NCBI RefSeq assembly: GCF_000149955.1
Contig: NC_030989.1
Location: forward strand, 3,980,402 to 4,044,401
DNA: 64,000 nt
From: Fusarium oxysporum f. sp. lycopersici 4287
Lineage: Eukaryota > Ascomycota > Sordariomycetes > Hypocreales > Nectriaceae
Reading direction: 5' to 3'
Positions 23,112-36,683 of the stretch are shown one piece after another. The position numbers and the translations under genes were made by a program. The notes beneath the pieces are model-generated. The model was given only the letters and a program-made list of their open reading frames with translations, was not told the DNA's origin and ran no database searches. The stretch's first letter is position 1; each line of letters begins with the position of its first letter.

Positions 23112-26100
23112 TAAGGCCAAGGTCCTTGTGAGGCTCGCGATGTCCAATAATCAGAGCCAGAGTTTAACGACTTGCTCAACGTCATTGCTGATTACTGGCG
23201 TGTCAGTAGACAAATGTGCCATAAATCATCAGGCAGGGGCGTACAAGAAGACCCAAGTCTTGTCATTCTGTTCTGGCGTATTATGGCCAGGCCTGGCATA
23301 ACTGTACTGCTTCTCTCCAAGCCAAGCCGAGCCAAGCCATAACAGGAGAGTAACTGAGAGGACGACTCACCCAGTGAAACCACCACTAGAGGCTCTGGTG
23401 CTGCTGTTCTGCTGTGCCGTTTAAGCTTTGGCACTAGATGCGTCGGTCTTGATTGGAAAAACTGTCCACACCGTGTCATAGTCCCCTGCCCGTGTCACCA
23501 TTAATAGCTCAGCCTCGCACTAATACCCCTGTCTTATGCATGGCATGGTCCGCCCCGGGGATCCATTTTCCCCATTCTGACGCCCTTTTTGAACAAAGAA
23601 CCCTGTCAGTTTGTTCCCTAGCCTATTCGGCAACCCTGTCCGACGCTGTGAGCCATGGCCTGGTCTAGAACAAAGGCATTTTTGGACATCGTCATTTCAA
23701 CATTCGAGTGGCTGGGTCATCAACAGGCAAAAGTTGACTCGTGGGAAACAAGGAAAAGGACCCTGCGAGGCTGTTGGTGACATGCTCTCCACGGTCCGGG
23801 CTTTTGAGAAAAGCCCGCAGCTCCGACTCTGGCAATAAAACCCAACCAAGCCCAAGCTGTTGTGGGCCATCTCCAGCGCCCGAATGGGCTTCTGGCTACA
23901 ACAGTAACATTCGCGCAATCAGTCGTTGCCGATGAAACTTGGCCCATGGCCTTGGGTTTAGCCCCTTGCCAGTGGCAGAGATTGGAGGACTGGAATAAAA
24001 CATTTCTCATCGGAACCTCCTGGTCAGGCGCCGTCGTGTGCCATGTGGTCTCGAGCCCGCACCACTAGCTTCGCCCCGATATGATGGCCTCAGTAGCCGA
24101 GTCAGCAATAAGATCTCCAAATGATACGTTACTGTTAGCCGTCAAAAGACCCTGAGGCCCAGCCATCTATGTCATTCTTGTTTGACCCTGCGTCCATATT
24201 CTGCCACAGGCGTTGCATCCTTTTCACGGCTTTGATCCCGCGGCGCGGGTTTGCCGGCGCCCCTTCACAGATTCGCATACCTAGCTTGCTCAAGGGATCA
24301 GCCTCTTTCAACTTCGTCCCTTTCGTCTATTGGCGCGCAAGTGAGCTACCCCATAGATAACCTTCAAGTATTGTACACTGTTGATGTTCATCACCATACA
24401 ATCTGATACAAACCATACATGTTGATGTCCAAGGATTTCTCCTTTTCGCTACTCCGTATAGGGCCGGTCTTTTCCGACTTCAAACTGTGATCTGCAGTCT
24501 AAAGTTTTGGCTATTCAACTTTGGAGGGGCATCAGATCATCGGGAGCCAGAAGTCGGGACTTTGAGTCAACTTTTCTGTCACTAGTACTCTGTAGTTGGG
24601 TCATACACAGGTAGTTGTGAAAATGGCCCACGCCCTTGTCGCGGGGCTCACGTTGTTGTATCATTCTCAAGTTAGCAGGTCAGGCTAGGAAGCAGCTTCA
24701 ATGGGGTAGGTCATGGGACAACCTAAGAAGTGATGCTGATCTGTGATACTCACTGCCCGAGAGGGCCTCAACAGCATCGGCTTTCAGTGATCGTCTAGTC
24801 TGAGCATATTGAACGCGCAATCGGATCTGAAGCATACAAATTCGAGGTTACGAATCCGAGTTCCCGCGTATCACGCCGGAGACTTCAGACTGTGATACCA
24901 GAGTCAATGTGTCACAGGCTCAAAGTGCGATCAGCCCAAACCGCTGTTCAAAGCACTGGGTTATTGGTAGACAGACTATGGTAATTGCGAGACCGATGAC
25001 CATGTCTCGGGTGTGTTTCCCCTATCTCCATCATCAAAGCAAGAGCTGAGAACATACCAACCATTTGTTGGAAGTGCTAACTCGAACAAAACATAGACAT
25101 CAGAATAGATTTCACTTCTTGGGAGTGTGAGAATGAAAAGTGGGTTTGACAGCAGAAGACTGCGGTTGTCAACGGCCGCTCATGTCTCTCTCCATAGGAG
25201 AGGACGGGGAACGACATTCTATTATTATCGTGCGGCATATCTTGCGGCACGAGCCTTGTGGCCATGCCTCAACAAATCAGAAGCATGCTTGAGCTCATGG
25301 CTGCTGTTACGACAGGCAGTGGACTTGTAAACGAACCAGCTGCCGAGGATAAGATCATCTTTGGCTCGTAGCAAGGGCCAATCTCTAACTCTGATCAGGG
25401 GAGTATCGGCACGGGGTGAGATGTCTGAGCCGTTGCAATGCTCAGTCTTTGAGATGTTGATCAAATCTGAACGCCCGAAGCTATCACATTCTCGCAGACC
25501 TGCGGATCCGGGTGGAGACTGTTGGCATTGACCCAATATTTGTCCCGTTGAGGTAAATCGAGAGTGCCGCGGCTCCGACAGGGTCGTGACGGTACAAATT
25601 TCCGTGAGCTGGCTACGAGCTGAGGCAAAAGGCCTTGATTTTGAAATACGTATGTGCAGTATTGGCCTTGCTCAAATTCATATGAATCTTGTGCCCGACG
25701 CTATTGACGGTCTTTTAGGTGAAGTTGTGAAGTGATAACAACCATGGATCTTTCCTCTTGCCTCTGTACTGATAAAGTAACTAGGCCGGGCGTGGATCCC
25801 AAAGGGATCGTCGGTCTGCATACATCTCGATCTTCCGTGCCTCCCAGCTATACGGAACATGCTTCATTAGCGCATTTTTAAAGAGGCTAAAAGGGTGGTG
25901 CGATGCACAAAGGTTCAGCTTTCAGGAACACCAAGCTCTCCACGCTGATCACCTCACCGCTTTCGCTGTCTATTTCTCACGGTGCAGCCTTAGCTGGAAT
26001 GTTTGAGACAGTTAGAAATCTCGCATTGGTCTTCTCAAATCGCCCTGCAGCTTGCTATAACGGGATATGAGGTCATTCCGTGCGCTAGGGACAAAAGTTG

Positions 26101-26993
26101 TGGTGAGTCAGTTGTGATTGCTTAAGAATCCTTGTTCGCCTATCTCACCCCCAATCAACTGCATTTCCTTGGGATCGCAAACACAAGTGGCATCCTTCGT
26201 TCCACAGCGGACAATTGGTGACAGATCTGAAACCTACAGCTGGAATGGCACCAAACAGCTTATACCTATGTTTCTTGTCGAGTCAGACCTGATCTATTTC
26301 GAGAAGCGACCAGCCTTCCCTTCAAACTTCAGCCAGACCAGATTCGGTAATGGCATCGCGGCCAGAGGACGATGAGAGGCAAATGCCTATAATGATCTTG
26401 AGTGTTGAGTGACAGGGGATAGCCTGTGAAGGACTGGAGCAACGGCCAAGACCAGGGCGCACCATGAAGTTGTTGATCCCTCCTTGTCGTGAACGTGTCT
26501 AGGAGCGGCCATTGCTGACATAGTATGGTAATTAATAATGAGGCTAGTTTGATGGTTTGGAGCGGAAAGTGGTTCAGTCGATGCTTGATGGACTTTTCGA
26601 AATGCCCTGTTATTTATGGGTCGAGTTTGCCAGGGGAAATCCCATTTTGGGACACGAGGTTTGTGTTTTTGGCCAAACAGAAGCTCCAACGACCTTCATA
26701 TTTGAGCCAGATCTGAACCAGGGGCAGGGGACCCTGGTGTACCCTAACCTCTTAGTCTGTGGAGCTACTGTAGGTTGCCTACCTCAAAATCTTTAGTTAT
26801 GGTCCTCAACAACATTATGGTACACTGGAAACACAAAGCTGATGCAGAATGAGGGACTCACAAGAAACGAGTTCCGTAGTCACAATTTTATGATATCTGT
26901 GGCATGTTAGGTAACGAGGTAAAACACCACTTGTACTAGATCTTCCATCTCGGGAGACGATATGCGGCTTAGCATGTTGTTCCACGGACGCTA

Positions 26994-27004
26994 TTATATA
27001 AAAG
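26994..27004 (+). promoter_or_regulatory. Orphan TATA-like element
   Basis: TATATAAAAG followed by AGGCC within the gene-free region. No gene follows on the plus strand, so it may be chance or the core promoter of a non-coding transcript. Confidence 0.2.
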
Positions 27005-27211
27005 AGGCCACACTGAACCCCGGCGGGGCAAGAAAGTCGTCGGAACGACAGGGTCATTGTGGAAGAGGGGATATCCCTAAGACGGAGAATGAAGGATTAA
27101 TCACTCGGTCCATGACCTCATAGCGCTCTGCTAGCCCTAAAATCTGGGGACAACCACGGATGAAAACTAGTGGTTTATTTCAAGTCGCCATTGAAACTGT
27201 CGTCTGGTTGA

Positions 27212-27255
27212 ATTGCGCAGCCAATGGTAGATTGCGCAGCCAATGGTAGATTGCG
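27212..27255. repeat. 19-bp tandem repeat with CCAAT boxes
   Basis: The unit ATTGCGCAGCCAATGGTAG is present twice exactly, followed by ATTGCGC of a third copy. Each full unit carries a CCAAT pentamer, the binding core of the HAP/CBF complex. Confidence 0.85.
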
Positions 27256-30200
27256 CTTGTAAGACTTTCGGCCGAGATGGGGACTGGTGGACAGATTTGC
27301 AATTCATCGGCCGAAGTCAGTAAGGGCCTCTGTTTCAGCTGTGGAACCTAATGGCGGAGGACCAGGACTAGAAGAAGAAGGGAGCTGATCATCAGCTGGA
27401 ACCGGTGTCCGATCAAGAAAGATGCGTACGGGTAGAGTGACCTTCAGCCTCGTCAAGGATAGGTAACGGTACTCTGTCCAGAGAATACACAGTTTTCAAC
27501 TTGTTCCACCGCTCGGGGCGGGGCTTGAGTTCCCCGAATTCAGGTGGGGGAGTGGTGTGGTTTGCTCTCAGAACAAGATAGTAGCTTGGCGGAACTTCCT
27601 AGACCATTGACAAACAATATTCGGATTTCTGTACACAACCGCGGCCTGATAACAGAGGACCAAAACCGGAGAAAATACTGCTTAGGGTGCTTGCTTGCTT
27701 GGGACTGAAGCTGAGCCCGAGCGTGAGGTATGTGTGACTTCGGGAGTAGCAATGTCGGACGAAGCCAATCGTGGCGTGGCTTGAAAGTTGGTGCCAGGAC
27801 CTGTCGATCATTGTATTGCTGTAAGTACAATATTCTGCATGGCGTCTGCGATGCTTTGTTTTGACCCATGCTCAATTTGGGACAAAGTCTCGGGGTCTTG
27901 TCTGTTTTCATTGATGTCGAAGAGTTGCTCCCCTGATGATCTGATGCGCTGATCTGATGTGTTCATGAACTTTTTGAAGGGTGAAAGAGGGGTGAGCTAA
28001 GTGGCTGGGAGAAAAGTGAAATGATGCATATTTCTGTTGGTGATGATGATGCGACGACACTGCTTCAAGAGAAGAGGGGAAGGTGGTGGTGGTGGGCAAC
28101 CTCCCCGAGGCATCCTGAAGATTGGTACCACTTCTTGTCTCTTTTTTATCGCCAGAGCTGTGGATGGTGCATGGATCGATTAGGTTGTCATAGTAAAAGG
28201 CGCTCCTGCACAAGCAATTGCCGTAATTGTACTTGTTGGACATGCCAATGGCAATGGCTTTTCGGTGAATGTAAGTGTGAATGTTTATAAGTGGTACAAT
28301 CTCATGTAAATCGCATATCCCCCCACCAGCCCGGTCAGTGCCTAGATGAGCTGACCGCCAGGCCCCTCTATGCACATGAACTAAAGGGCCTCAAATCTAA
28401 AATGGCTTTCGGTCAGATCCAAAGCATAAATGGCGTAGATTATCTGCTGCGCGACTGGATATCTAACAGTTTTTGTGAGCTGTGGACTGTGACTGTGGCC
28501 GTGACCGTGAACGTGACCATGAGACATTGCCTCTGTTCAATGCCTCATTCAAATTCTTCCGCGGTGCCATTCCGCAGTGCAACTCTGGAGTGGGTTACCA
28601 GGCTAGACGTCGATTGCTTCTAGAAGCCCCTTGGCCGAGGGCGGCCTAAAAACTACCGAACAGATATGGTCTCCATTTAACCTTTCCCTTTTGTCTCATA
28701 AACAACTCATAGTGAGGCGCCCGCACGAAACTCAATCTTGTGCAACACTCAGCTGCAAGCCAAAGGATTTTTCAAGTGATTTTCAGCTAGATAGACACAT
28801 GCAAGTCATGCATTGATGAGTTTGTTGACCATATTCGAGACCAGGGATGCCAATGACAAGCAACCAAATGACATAACTACTGCATGAGAAGAGAGATCCA
28901 AGGTTGGTCGTCAAATTAACCACTATTAGACGGTGAGAAAGTCTCTTGTGACTGACGGTGGGTGAGACTGTGATGCTTTCTTTCAAACCCGTCATGATTA
29001 CCGAGGCACATGTTGATGATCGATCATACAAGTCGTTGCCCTTTGAAACACTGCCGCGAACTTCCTATTCCGCAATTTAGATAGGGTTAGCATTAATCAA
29101 TCTGAAGCACGAGTGGACCTTTTGCAAGGAATTGCCAACAAGGGGAATAACGACCGAATCTTGGGAGGTTACTTTGAAGAGAAAACCCTTGAACCATGCA
29201 CCTGGTAGTTTTTTAAACCAAAGTTCTTACCCACGCTAAGTTCCCAGCATCTTGGTGCTCTATTTTGGTAGGGAGTTCATCCTCGCTAACCTGCGATATG
29301 TCATTGTCCTTATAGCATTGCAGACCACGCGGGACGTTTCCCGATTAGGCAATTTTTGCTTGTCAATATTCTATCCATTTTCTCTGTCTGTCATCAGTGG
29401 AGGTTCCGCTGGAGTCCCTGAGACCAGTCTCACAATCTTGGTGTTTTACTAGACACCTGAGGGACGATCTGGTTATTTACCAAGTGGATAATACTCTTGG
29501 GTGTTGGCATTTGTCATTTCATGTTCGGCCAAGTTTGACTTTCTGTCATCTGAAGTTTGAGTTCCATCATCTGGTAAATTCCAGACTTTTCCTTTTACAA
29601 AGGTCAAGGGCAAGCTACTAGCCTTACAAGGTCGGTTCTCACTTCCTATTCGTGCACTTAGCTTGTCAGATGTCTATGTAACCGTGAATCGCCTCTGATT
29701 CGCACGCAATACGTGACTTAAACGTGGTTACTACGGTAGTCTACTTTTGGAAGACACCCAGGCATCATGTGATCAGTCATCTTCTCCCTTAAATCTTCTC
29801 GCTGTTCACCCTGTCCTTGTCCCACGCAGGGGTTGTAGCATAGTCGAGAGGTTGACGGACAAGGGGCCGATGCTAAAAGACTGTCGTTCTCAAACTATCG
29901 TCAAGTCCCGAACTTGAACTACAAAAGCACCACTTGGTCATGAAGCGGATGCTACGCTGCCCACAGAGCCGGAGAAATACTTCCTTGACAAAAACAGGGA
30001 CCAGGCGATGAATGAAAGTTGGGGCTAGAACGACTGGTCATGGTAATAGGGCCATACTCAAGATAAGTAAACCCGTCATATAATCGGGCGATATACTACC
30101 CCGAGTTGCCGCTTCTGTATCCATTACTGTGAAAGAAGTTTCAGAGCATTGATACTATGGCTAGAAATAGCTTCATTGTGCGGTCAGGAAAGATTAATTT

Positions 30201-30600
30201 CTCCAGTTATACAAAGCTTTGGTCGCACTCGGAATCTTGAGCTAAAACCTTGGTCGTTATCCTTGCGGCGCAAGATTCCACCGTGAATTTGCGATACGTT
30301 TCCCGACAGCCTGTGAAAGGCCCAAGCCTGTGGAAGCCCGAATACGCCGACACCCTGGACAACACACGATCTACAGCATACCCGAAGTAATCCCGCCCAG
30401 GAGCGTTGGGAGCGGGAGGATCATGTCTATCAATAACCATGCCATGTCATACCGTAACTTTCCAGCTCGTCTGCGACAAAAGTATGTGTGATAGAAGAAT
30501 GTGCTTGGGTGACAAAAATAATGAGCATGAGAGATGATGACGGAGAGTTGTGTAAGACGGCGTCAAGATAGGCCTAGCCGGACTGACTGCGCCTACAATT

Positions 30601-30624
30601 GCTACTGCTACTGCTACTGCTACC
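30601..30624. repeat. GCTACT microsatellite
   Basis: About three and a half copies of GCTACT in tandem ending in GCTACCGC. Seen directly; simple-sequence repeat in the gene-free region. Confidence 0.8.
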
Positions 30625-33600
30625 GCAACATTGAGATCCTTACCTACATGGCCGTACGCAGAACACTGACCAACGACGTCATGGTCTTATGTTTTCCAGC
30701 TCCGAAAGGCGCAGAGACGAGATACTCGACTCGTAGGAGCGGCCCGTGGCTCTGCCTCAGCTGCAAGTTGAGATACCTAGGGCGACACGAGCCAAAGATT
30801 AGGAAACTGACGAACAAACAAATAACGAAGCGAAGCCACTGTGAAAGCATTCGTGCGGCGTTTATCTTACGGTGGGCCGTAAGTAACGTTCCAGTGTTAC
30901 TCATCTACAACCATACTGTGTCCGGTTAGACTGTCACTTTTTATAGATATTCTCCATATTCTGATCTCGAGCCTCAGGGTAAAATGTGCCGTTTCTGGAG
31001 CCATGTCGCCACTGAGATGGCGCTTGTAATGCAATGCAAGGCAATTTGTTCAACCCCAGCCTGGCCGTTACCTTACTCTGAACAGGGCCTTGGATGTTTT
31101 GGGCTGGATTGGATTGGATTTGGATTTGAGATGGCTCGGTTCTCGCAGGGACCCAATATCAAAGCTTCAACTACCGGCGGCCCCGGCTTGTCCGTCTCTG
31201 GTCTATGATGCCGACGCCCCGTCCGTCGTCTACCACCACCTGAGAGCCCGCCCGCCCGCCATCCCAATCCCAATGTTGTTTCGCCCTGTCGTAAACGCAC
31301 GAGCCAATCAGCGACTCGAGTCTGGCACAGAATGAGCGAATGGAAACCAAATCCGCTACTTGAGCCAAGTTGAGCCGTAGACCGGGGTCCACGGGCACCG
31401 TAGCCCAGCCCAGCCCAGCCTAACTTTCATACAGTAAGGTAGTTACCAGTCCAGTGCACTGAGCAAGCCAGCATCTCTCTCTCTGTAGGGAAACTCAGTG
31501 GTTGAACCTCTAAACGACTAAAATTCCCCCTGGGTCTAAAGGGAGAAAACAACCTACGCCGGGCACGGACATGTAAAGTTATTTTTACTTTGTCACCTAG
31601 TGTTTTTGTCACCCTTCCTTCCCCTCATTCGACTTTCAGTTTAGTCACCACTTACCTGTGAACTCCTTGGCGATACGTCGAGACAGGGCTTCTCTCGTTT
31701 CTACTTCTTTCTTCTTCTTTTGTCTCTCTCAAGAGGTCTCAGCTTCTTTTCCGGACACCGCGGAAAAGCGGAGGACGGACACTAGTCTCAACGATCTAAG
31801 ACAATGGAGCTCTCCCTAACCCCTTGACCCTGGGCCATGTGCGTCATGCCCTCTGCGTGCAAGGTTGTATCTCGGCCTTGGGGAGCAAGAAAACTTCTGA
31901 CCTTGACAAAGGGTATCAAAATAAACCCATCAAATAAGCACCTTCAGCTCGTGATAACTTACCTAAAGCTTTTTGTCACCTAAGGCCGACGTCCTCAGTT
32001 TTTTTGTGTCCCCTAGCTCGGCCGCCATTTTTGTGACTGAGGATGACAGAAAATTTAGGACCAAAGTCCCAGGTGACAAAAACCATCAAACTGTATCTAG
32101 ATAAACTGGAGAGCCTATGTGGTCGGCTTATTTTCTTCCTCTGGTGGAAAAGCATCGGGTCTTCTGACACCCGACCGTACTGTGATGAATGTCTGATGTT
32201 TGCTACAACTGGATGACAAAACAACCAACCTGTTGAGAGGTCGAGAGGCAAAAACTTTGAGTAACTGGGCGCTGCGGTACACCACTCTGTAGGTGCCACC
32301 GTCCGCTACTATCTCTTGTTGTTACTATACCTCAGGTACTCGCATTCGGTTGCTGTATTTGTGATTAATTATTAATGCTTCATTGCTATTATTTGCCCAT
32401 TCTGGGCTGGACTGGGTTTCTACCCGCCACCACCATGTCGGCCAGACTCAACCTCATGATTTCAGGAACATTCCGCCCATGTAAGAAAGGGAAGCAATGC
32501 ATTGCAGTACCATCTCGGCGGTCGTGTAGAACCATGGGACGAGCACAAGCCAGCAAGGTCGCCCGGCCACCAATGAACCATCTCCAATCGCCTGCTCCCC
32601 AAAATAGCACAGCAGAAGCACCTGGTATGGATCGATGTTATCTTCAGGTATGGAACCGACGCCTAGCCTGAGCATCTCCAATTGCTGCTTCAGCACCCCT
32701 ACATACTCCGCAGTCCTCCCGCTTAGAAGGTTACCTCTGCTCCCTGACCAATCCTTACGGTACCTTGAGCCCCTCTGATCTGGCATGGAAGGGATGTGTT
32801 ACTAAGGTTGATGGTCTGTGACCGACGCTTTCTTTAGAGAACCCGCAAACAGATGAATGGGTTTTTTCGACTATGACAGATGCCCAGCCCAGGGATCTTT
32901 TGAAGAGCGGCCCTATTACTGATGAGGCTGTAGGACGCCCCCCCCCCTCCCCTGCCCGAGCTGTGGCACCGGGCCACACCCCATCTCTAGCGTCTTGGGT
33001 TGGGTTATGTTTTTTGGTAGACCAGACCAGCACCAGCACCGCACCATCGCACACTTGCTCATCAGGCAGGCGGCGGCGCGGATACCACAGAGTTACAGCT
33101 GTACTCGGGGTTCACGGCCAAAGAACCAGCATCCGATTCATTGGGACTCATCCATTGCTGTCCGCTGTCGTAGTCCCGGGGCCCGCACTCCACAGCCCAC
33201 AATTCCCCTAGTCTGAGGCCGAGCTCGCCGCCTGTCTTGACGCTCCCTCGGCTCATTCCTGCGCTTCTGAATGGCAGGACAGGTATCCGTAGTGTAGTGT
33301 AGTTGTTGGTGATTCTGATGTTATGCTATGCTAAGCTGTTCAGGCTCAAGTACAGGAGGCAATCGGGAGACTAAGGCTGGCTGGTGGTGGGTGCCCATGG
33401 GCTGTACGCTTTTAGGACTGGTGGTGAACTGGCACTGACGCTGCTGTCTGTTAGGTTGCTGGCACCTGCATCATGGCACATGGCACCTCTTACCTCACCT
33501 TACTCTTACAGTTTACTGCTCTTTTCATCCATTGCAAGCATTTCACAGTACAGTACAACACGGTAGGTACCCTTACACAGCCTTCCACCCGTTCCTTCGA

Positions 33601-34748
33601 TCCCACTCTTACCTTACCTACCTAGCACTTACCTTACATTCCCACACACCTCACCTCTTACACCCCGGCTGCTCCTCCCCTCCCCCATCTGAGCTGCTCC
33701 CGCACCGCACCGCACCTGCCTGTGGATTAGGTTCGCTTGTATTTAACAATGCCATCGTCCCCAGCTCCTTCTCGAATCCCCTCTTGATTCCCTTTCGGTC
33801 ATCTACAACAAACATCTTCGTCTTTACAAGTCAACACCACGTTCGCTATCCTCCTCACCCTCCTCACCTCTCTCAACTCTCTTAGGAAGTCCTCGTCGAC
33901 TCCTGTCACTCGCTTTTTATTTCACGGTGCTTTGGTTCTGGAACAACGATCCTCCTTCACGATACGCTTCTCAACTCATATCTCTGGGTATTCAATCGTT
34001 TCCCATTGTGTATAATCAGGAACAAACACGAAGTGCAGAGACCAATTCTCAGATAGAGACCACGGCTTACACCAAACCCTTCTGGACTCCAACTCAATCT
34101 GTCAATAATCAACTACCGGCTCAAGTGGAAACGAGGCTTCTCAAGTGCACTTACATGGTCATCTTGGCTTTCGATTCTACAATCACTTGATATCCTCACT
34201 TCTGCATACCCACAGTCGCTTCCAAAGCTATCACAACTTCTCTCCAAAGGGAGGAAACCCAAATTAACCGCCATATTCGATCGCTACCACTCGTTTGGAA
34301 GACTTGGATATAGACTATCTACTGTACCACGCAGCATCACTGGTCAAGGTTTTAGATATCTCTTCAACTCATCTGGCCTTGATCATCCCTGCTCCGTAGA
34401 GTCCATCGAGCATCTCAGTCACATTAGATTGTTGAAGCCCTCCGTGTATAAGTTTGAATCCTCGACTTGCACCTCAGTACAGCCTCTCGACGCTCTACGC
34501 TGAATTGTTGTCTATTACGAGACCCCATTCACGAACTATCTCTAATTCGGACTCCTTGGATCGATTCCTGGAAACCGATTGACTGGGTACATCACTTGCT
34601 GCCCTTGTCACTCCAACGCTCGCTATAAATCCACAAGCTTGTCTTTGTGGATCACTTCGTGTATGTCACTTGAGCCTCATGAAAAGCTGTGCGTGTACTT
34701 ATTTACCCAATAGTTCTAATTTACAGATACCTCTGTAACATTTGCAAA

Positions 34749-36683
34749 ATGGCTGGTCCCGGTGGTGGTCCCCCTCGCCGCAGCCACACCAAGTCTCGCA
34801 AGGGCTGTGATACCTGGTATGGCCCATCAATTCATGATGACTTTGCACAACACTAACAATTACTCACAGCAAGCGCCGCCATATCCGATGCGATGAAAAC
34901 TTCCCCCAATGGTGAGTTGTGATCCGAATAACACTTCTTGTTCCTAGGCTAACAGATGAAGCCGAAATTGCACCAAGCACAAGATTCGATGCCCATACAA
35001 CGACGTGCAGGTTCCTGATGCTGAGCGCTCTACAACTCCCGACAAGCCAGACCTGATGTGGACACCCCAGATTGAAGCCGCCATTGCTGAATGGCAAACG
35101 ACGGGCATCTTCCCGCTCCCCAGCCTGGGAATATACCCTGCCCCAATGCCACATCTGTACTCTGTTGAAGATCTCCGTCTGATCTACCACGTTGCGACGC
35201 TATACTACCAACTAGCTACCATCGATGCTAACAATTTCACCCTTTGGACTCGCCATATTCCAACGTAGGTCGAAATAACATAACACTCAAATTGGTATAT
35301 ACTAATTCCGACCCTAGTCTTCTTCGAATTGGTGCCACGACACCCTATGTGATGCACGCTCTGCTCGCTTTCTCTGCTATGCATATTGCTTTCCTCACCG
35401 ACTGCCCTCTAGTTGGCAGCATGGCCTATGAGCACCGCGGCATTGCCCTCAAGGGGCTCCAGGAAGCCATTGGGTCTTTCTCCCGAGAGACATCGGATGC
35501 TATCCTCGCTGCCTCCCTCGTTCTCTCCTGGCAGGCCACTGACTGGTAAGAATCACGAATTCAACATCTAGTGACGAGAATTAACAGCATAATTAGGCGC
35601 AGCTGGACCCAGTTGATGCAAGGCACTTCATCGGTAAGTTGGCCCGATTGTGATAGTAGAACTGTACTGACCTGTAGATAGGTGATCGATGCCATGGACC
35701 CCTGGAAGCATGAGTCCCAGTTCGGAGACTTCATCGCCGAGAGCAGCACGTTCCCAACCGCCCCGCCATCTCCCGGAAAGGATCATCGCCCAAGCCAGCC
35801 TCGCCCTGAGGATCTAGAGGCCTACCAGCGCACGCTCGAGCAGATTCAAAAAGTCGAGGCACACCTCAAGTACCACAAGGAAGATACTACACAGATTCAG
35901 CATCTCATTGGCTTCCTCCGAGGCTCCCGCAAGATCAGCCCTACGCTCTCCATTGCTCAGCAATTTGAGCGTCTTCAGCCTCTCCGCAAATGGCTCTTCT
36001 GGATGCCCGTGGGTTACCTGCAGAACTACCATGGCTCTCCCAACTCGCTGGTCATCATTGCTTATCTGTATACCGTGGCTCTCCTCATGGAACGGCTCTT
36101 CCCAGAGATTGGCGCCGCCTATTTTGGCAGTTTGTCTATTTCTCCCGTTGAAGAGATTGCTCGGCGACTCATGTCGATCAATGTTTCTGGTGTCGGAAGC
36201 GAGATGCAAACTCCCTTGACCCTTATGGAGTTCCCCATCGACACAGTCAGCCAGTTTCGGTCGCGTATGGGATGGATGCACCCCGAAAGAACTCCCTCTT
36301 TCCCTCAGTTCAATCCTCGCAATTTCACTATCCAGGAGGAGGTGCCCACCCATGAGCCGTATCTGTACGGAAATCCTGCTTTCAGCTACAGCACTGAGGA
36401 AATGCCCATGCTCAACGCATCCGGACCACCTTCTGCAGTGAGCCCCCTGGTCTTGTCGCCGTATCCAAGCCAGCAGTACCTCAATGTTCCCTCACCGGCG
36501 TACAATGGAGCTTACAGCCCAGCATCCTCGACTTTCGAGGGCTCTGTCGCATACAGCGATACCGAGGAGTATGGATCATGGGACATGAACACTCTACAAG
36601 GCGGGCCATCCTCATCAATTCAGGACTCCCCTCAAAACTATGGCGTCGGGTTCGTTACTCCTGTCCAGGCTGTGTGGATCTAG
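34749..36683 (+). CDS. Zn2Cys6 fungal transcription factor
   Basis: Exons 34749-34816, 34870-34911, 34962-35264, 35318-35545, 35597-35633 and 35682-36683 give 559 residues with introns of 48-53 nt. The N-terminal zinc cluster is complete: Cys20, 23, 30, 37, 40 and 47 (spacing 2-6-6-2-6), with the basic KRRHIRC core, split over the first three exons. The third exon's acceptor is fixed by the need to restore Cys37 and Cys40. The middle (about 70-330) is helical and resembles the regulatory region of C6 proteins often annotated as Upc2-like or fungal-specific factors (LLRIGATTPYVMHALLAFSAMH). The C-terminal 150 residues are Ser/Pro/Tyr-rich and probably an activation domain. Known: such proteins bind CGG-type sites as dimers. 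Targets are unknown. The gene is isolated, with 13.8 kb empty upstream. Confidence 0.92.

Larger units (their letters stand above)
20937..34748. other. 13.8-kb gene-free region upstream of the Zn2Cys6 gene
   Basis: I searched both strands for frames with plausible composition, splice-joined exons and family motifs and found none; open frames are short (at most about 155 codons), overlapping and compositionally random. No transposase, reverse transcriptase or tRNA is seen. Contents noted: a 14-bp tandem (CATGGTCCACGGTC) near 23085-23111, a 19-bp CCAAT-containing tandem at 27212-27255, a TATATAAAAG element near 26996, a GCTACT microsatellite at 30601-30624 and CAGCC repeats near 31403. The last 1.5 kb is pyrimidine-rich and looks like promoter/leader of the transcription factor. 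Non-coding transcripts are possible but cannot be seen from sequence alone. Confidence 0.55.

Noticed and set aside
33532..34190. Two open frames in the presumed leader of the Zn2Cys6 gene, considered as upstream ORFs
   Set aside because: The transcription start is not known and the frames show no conserved features, so uORF function cannot be supported.
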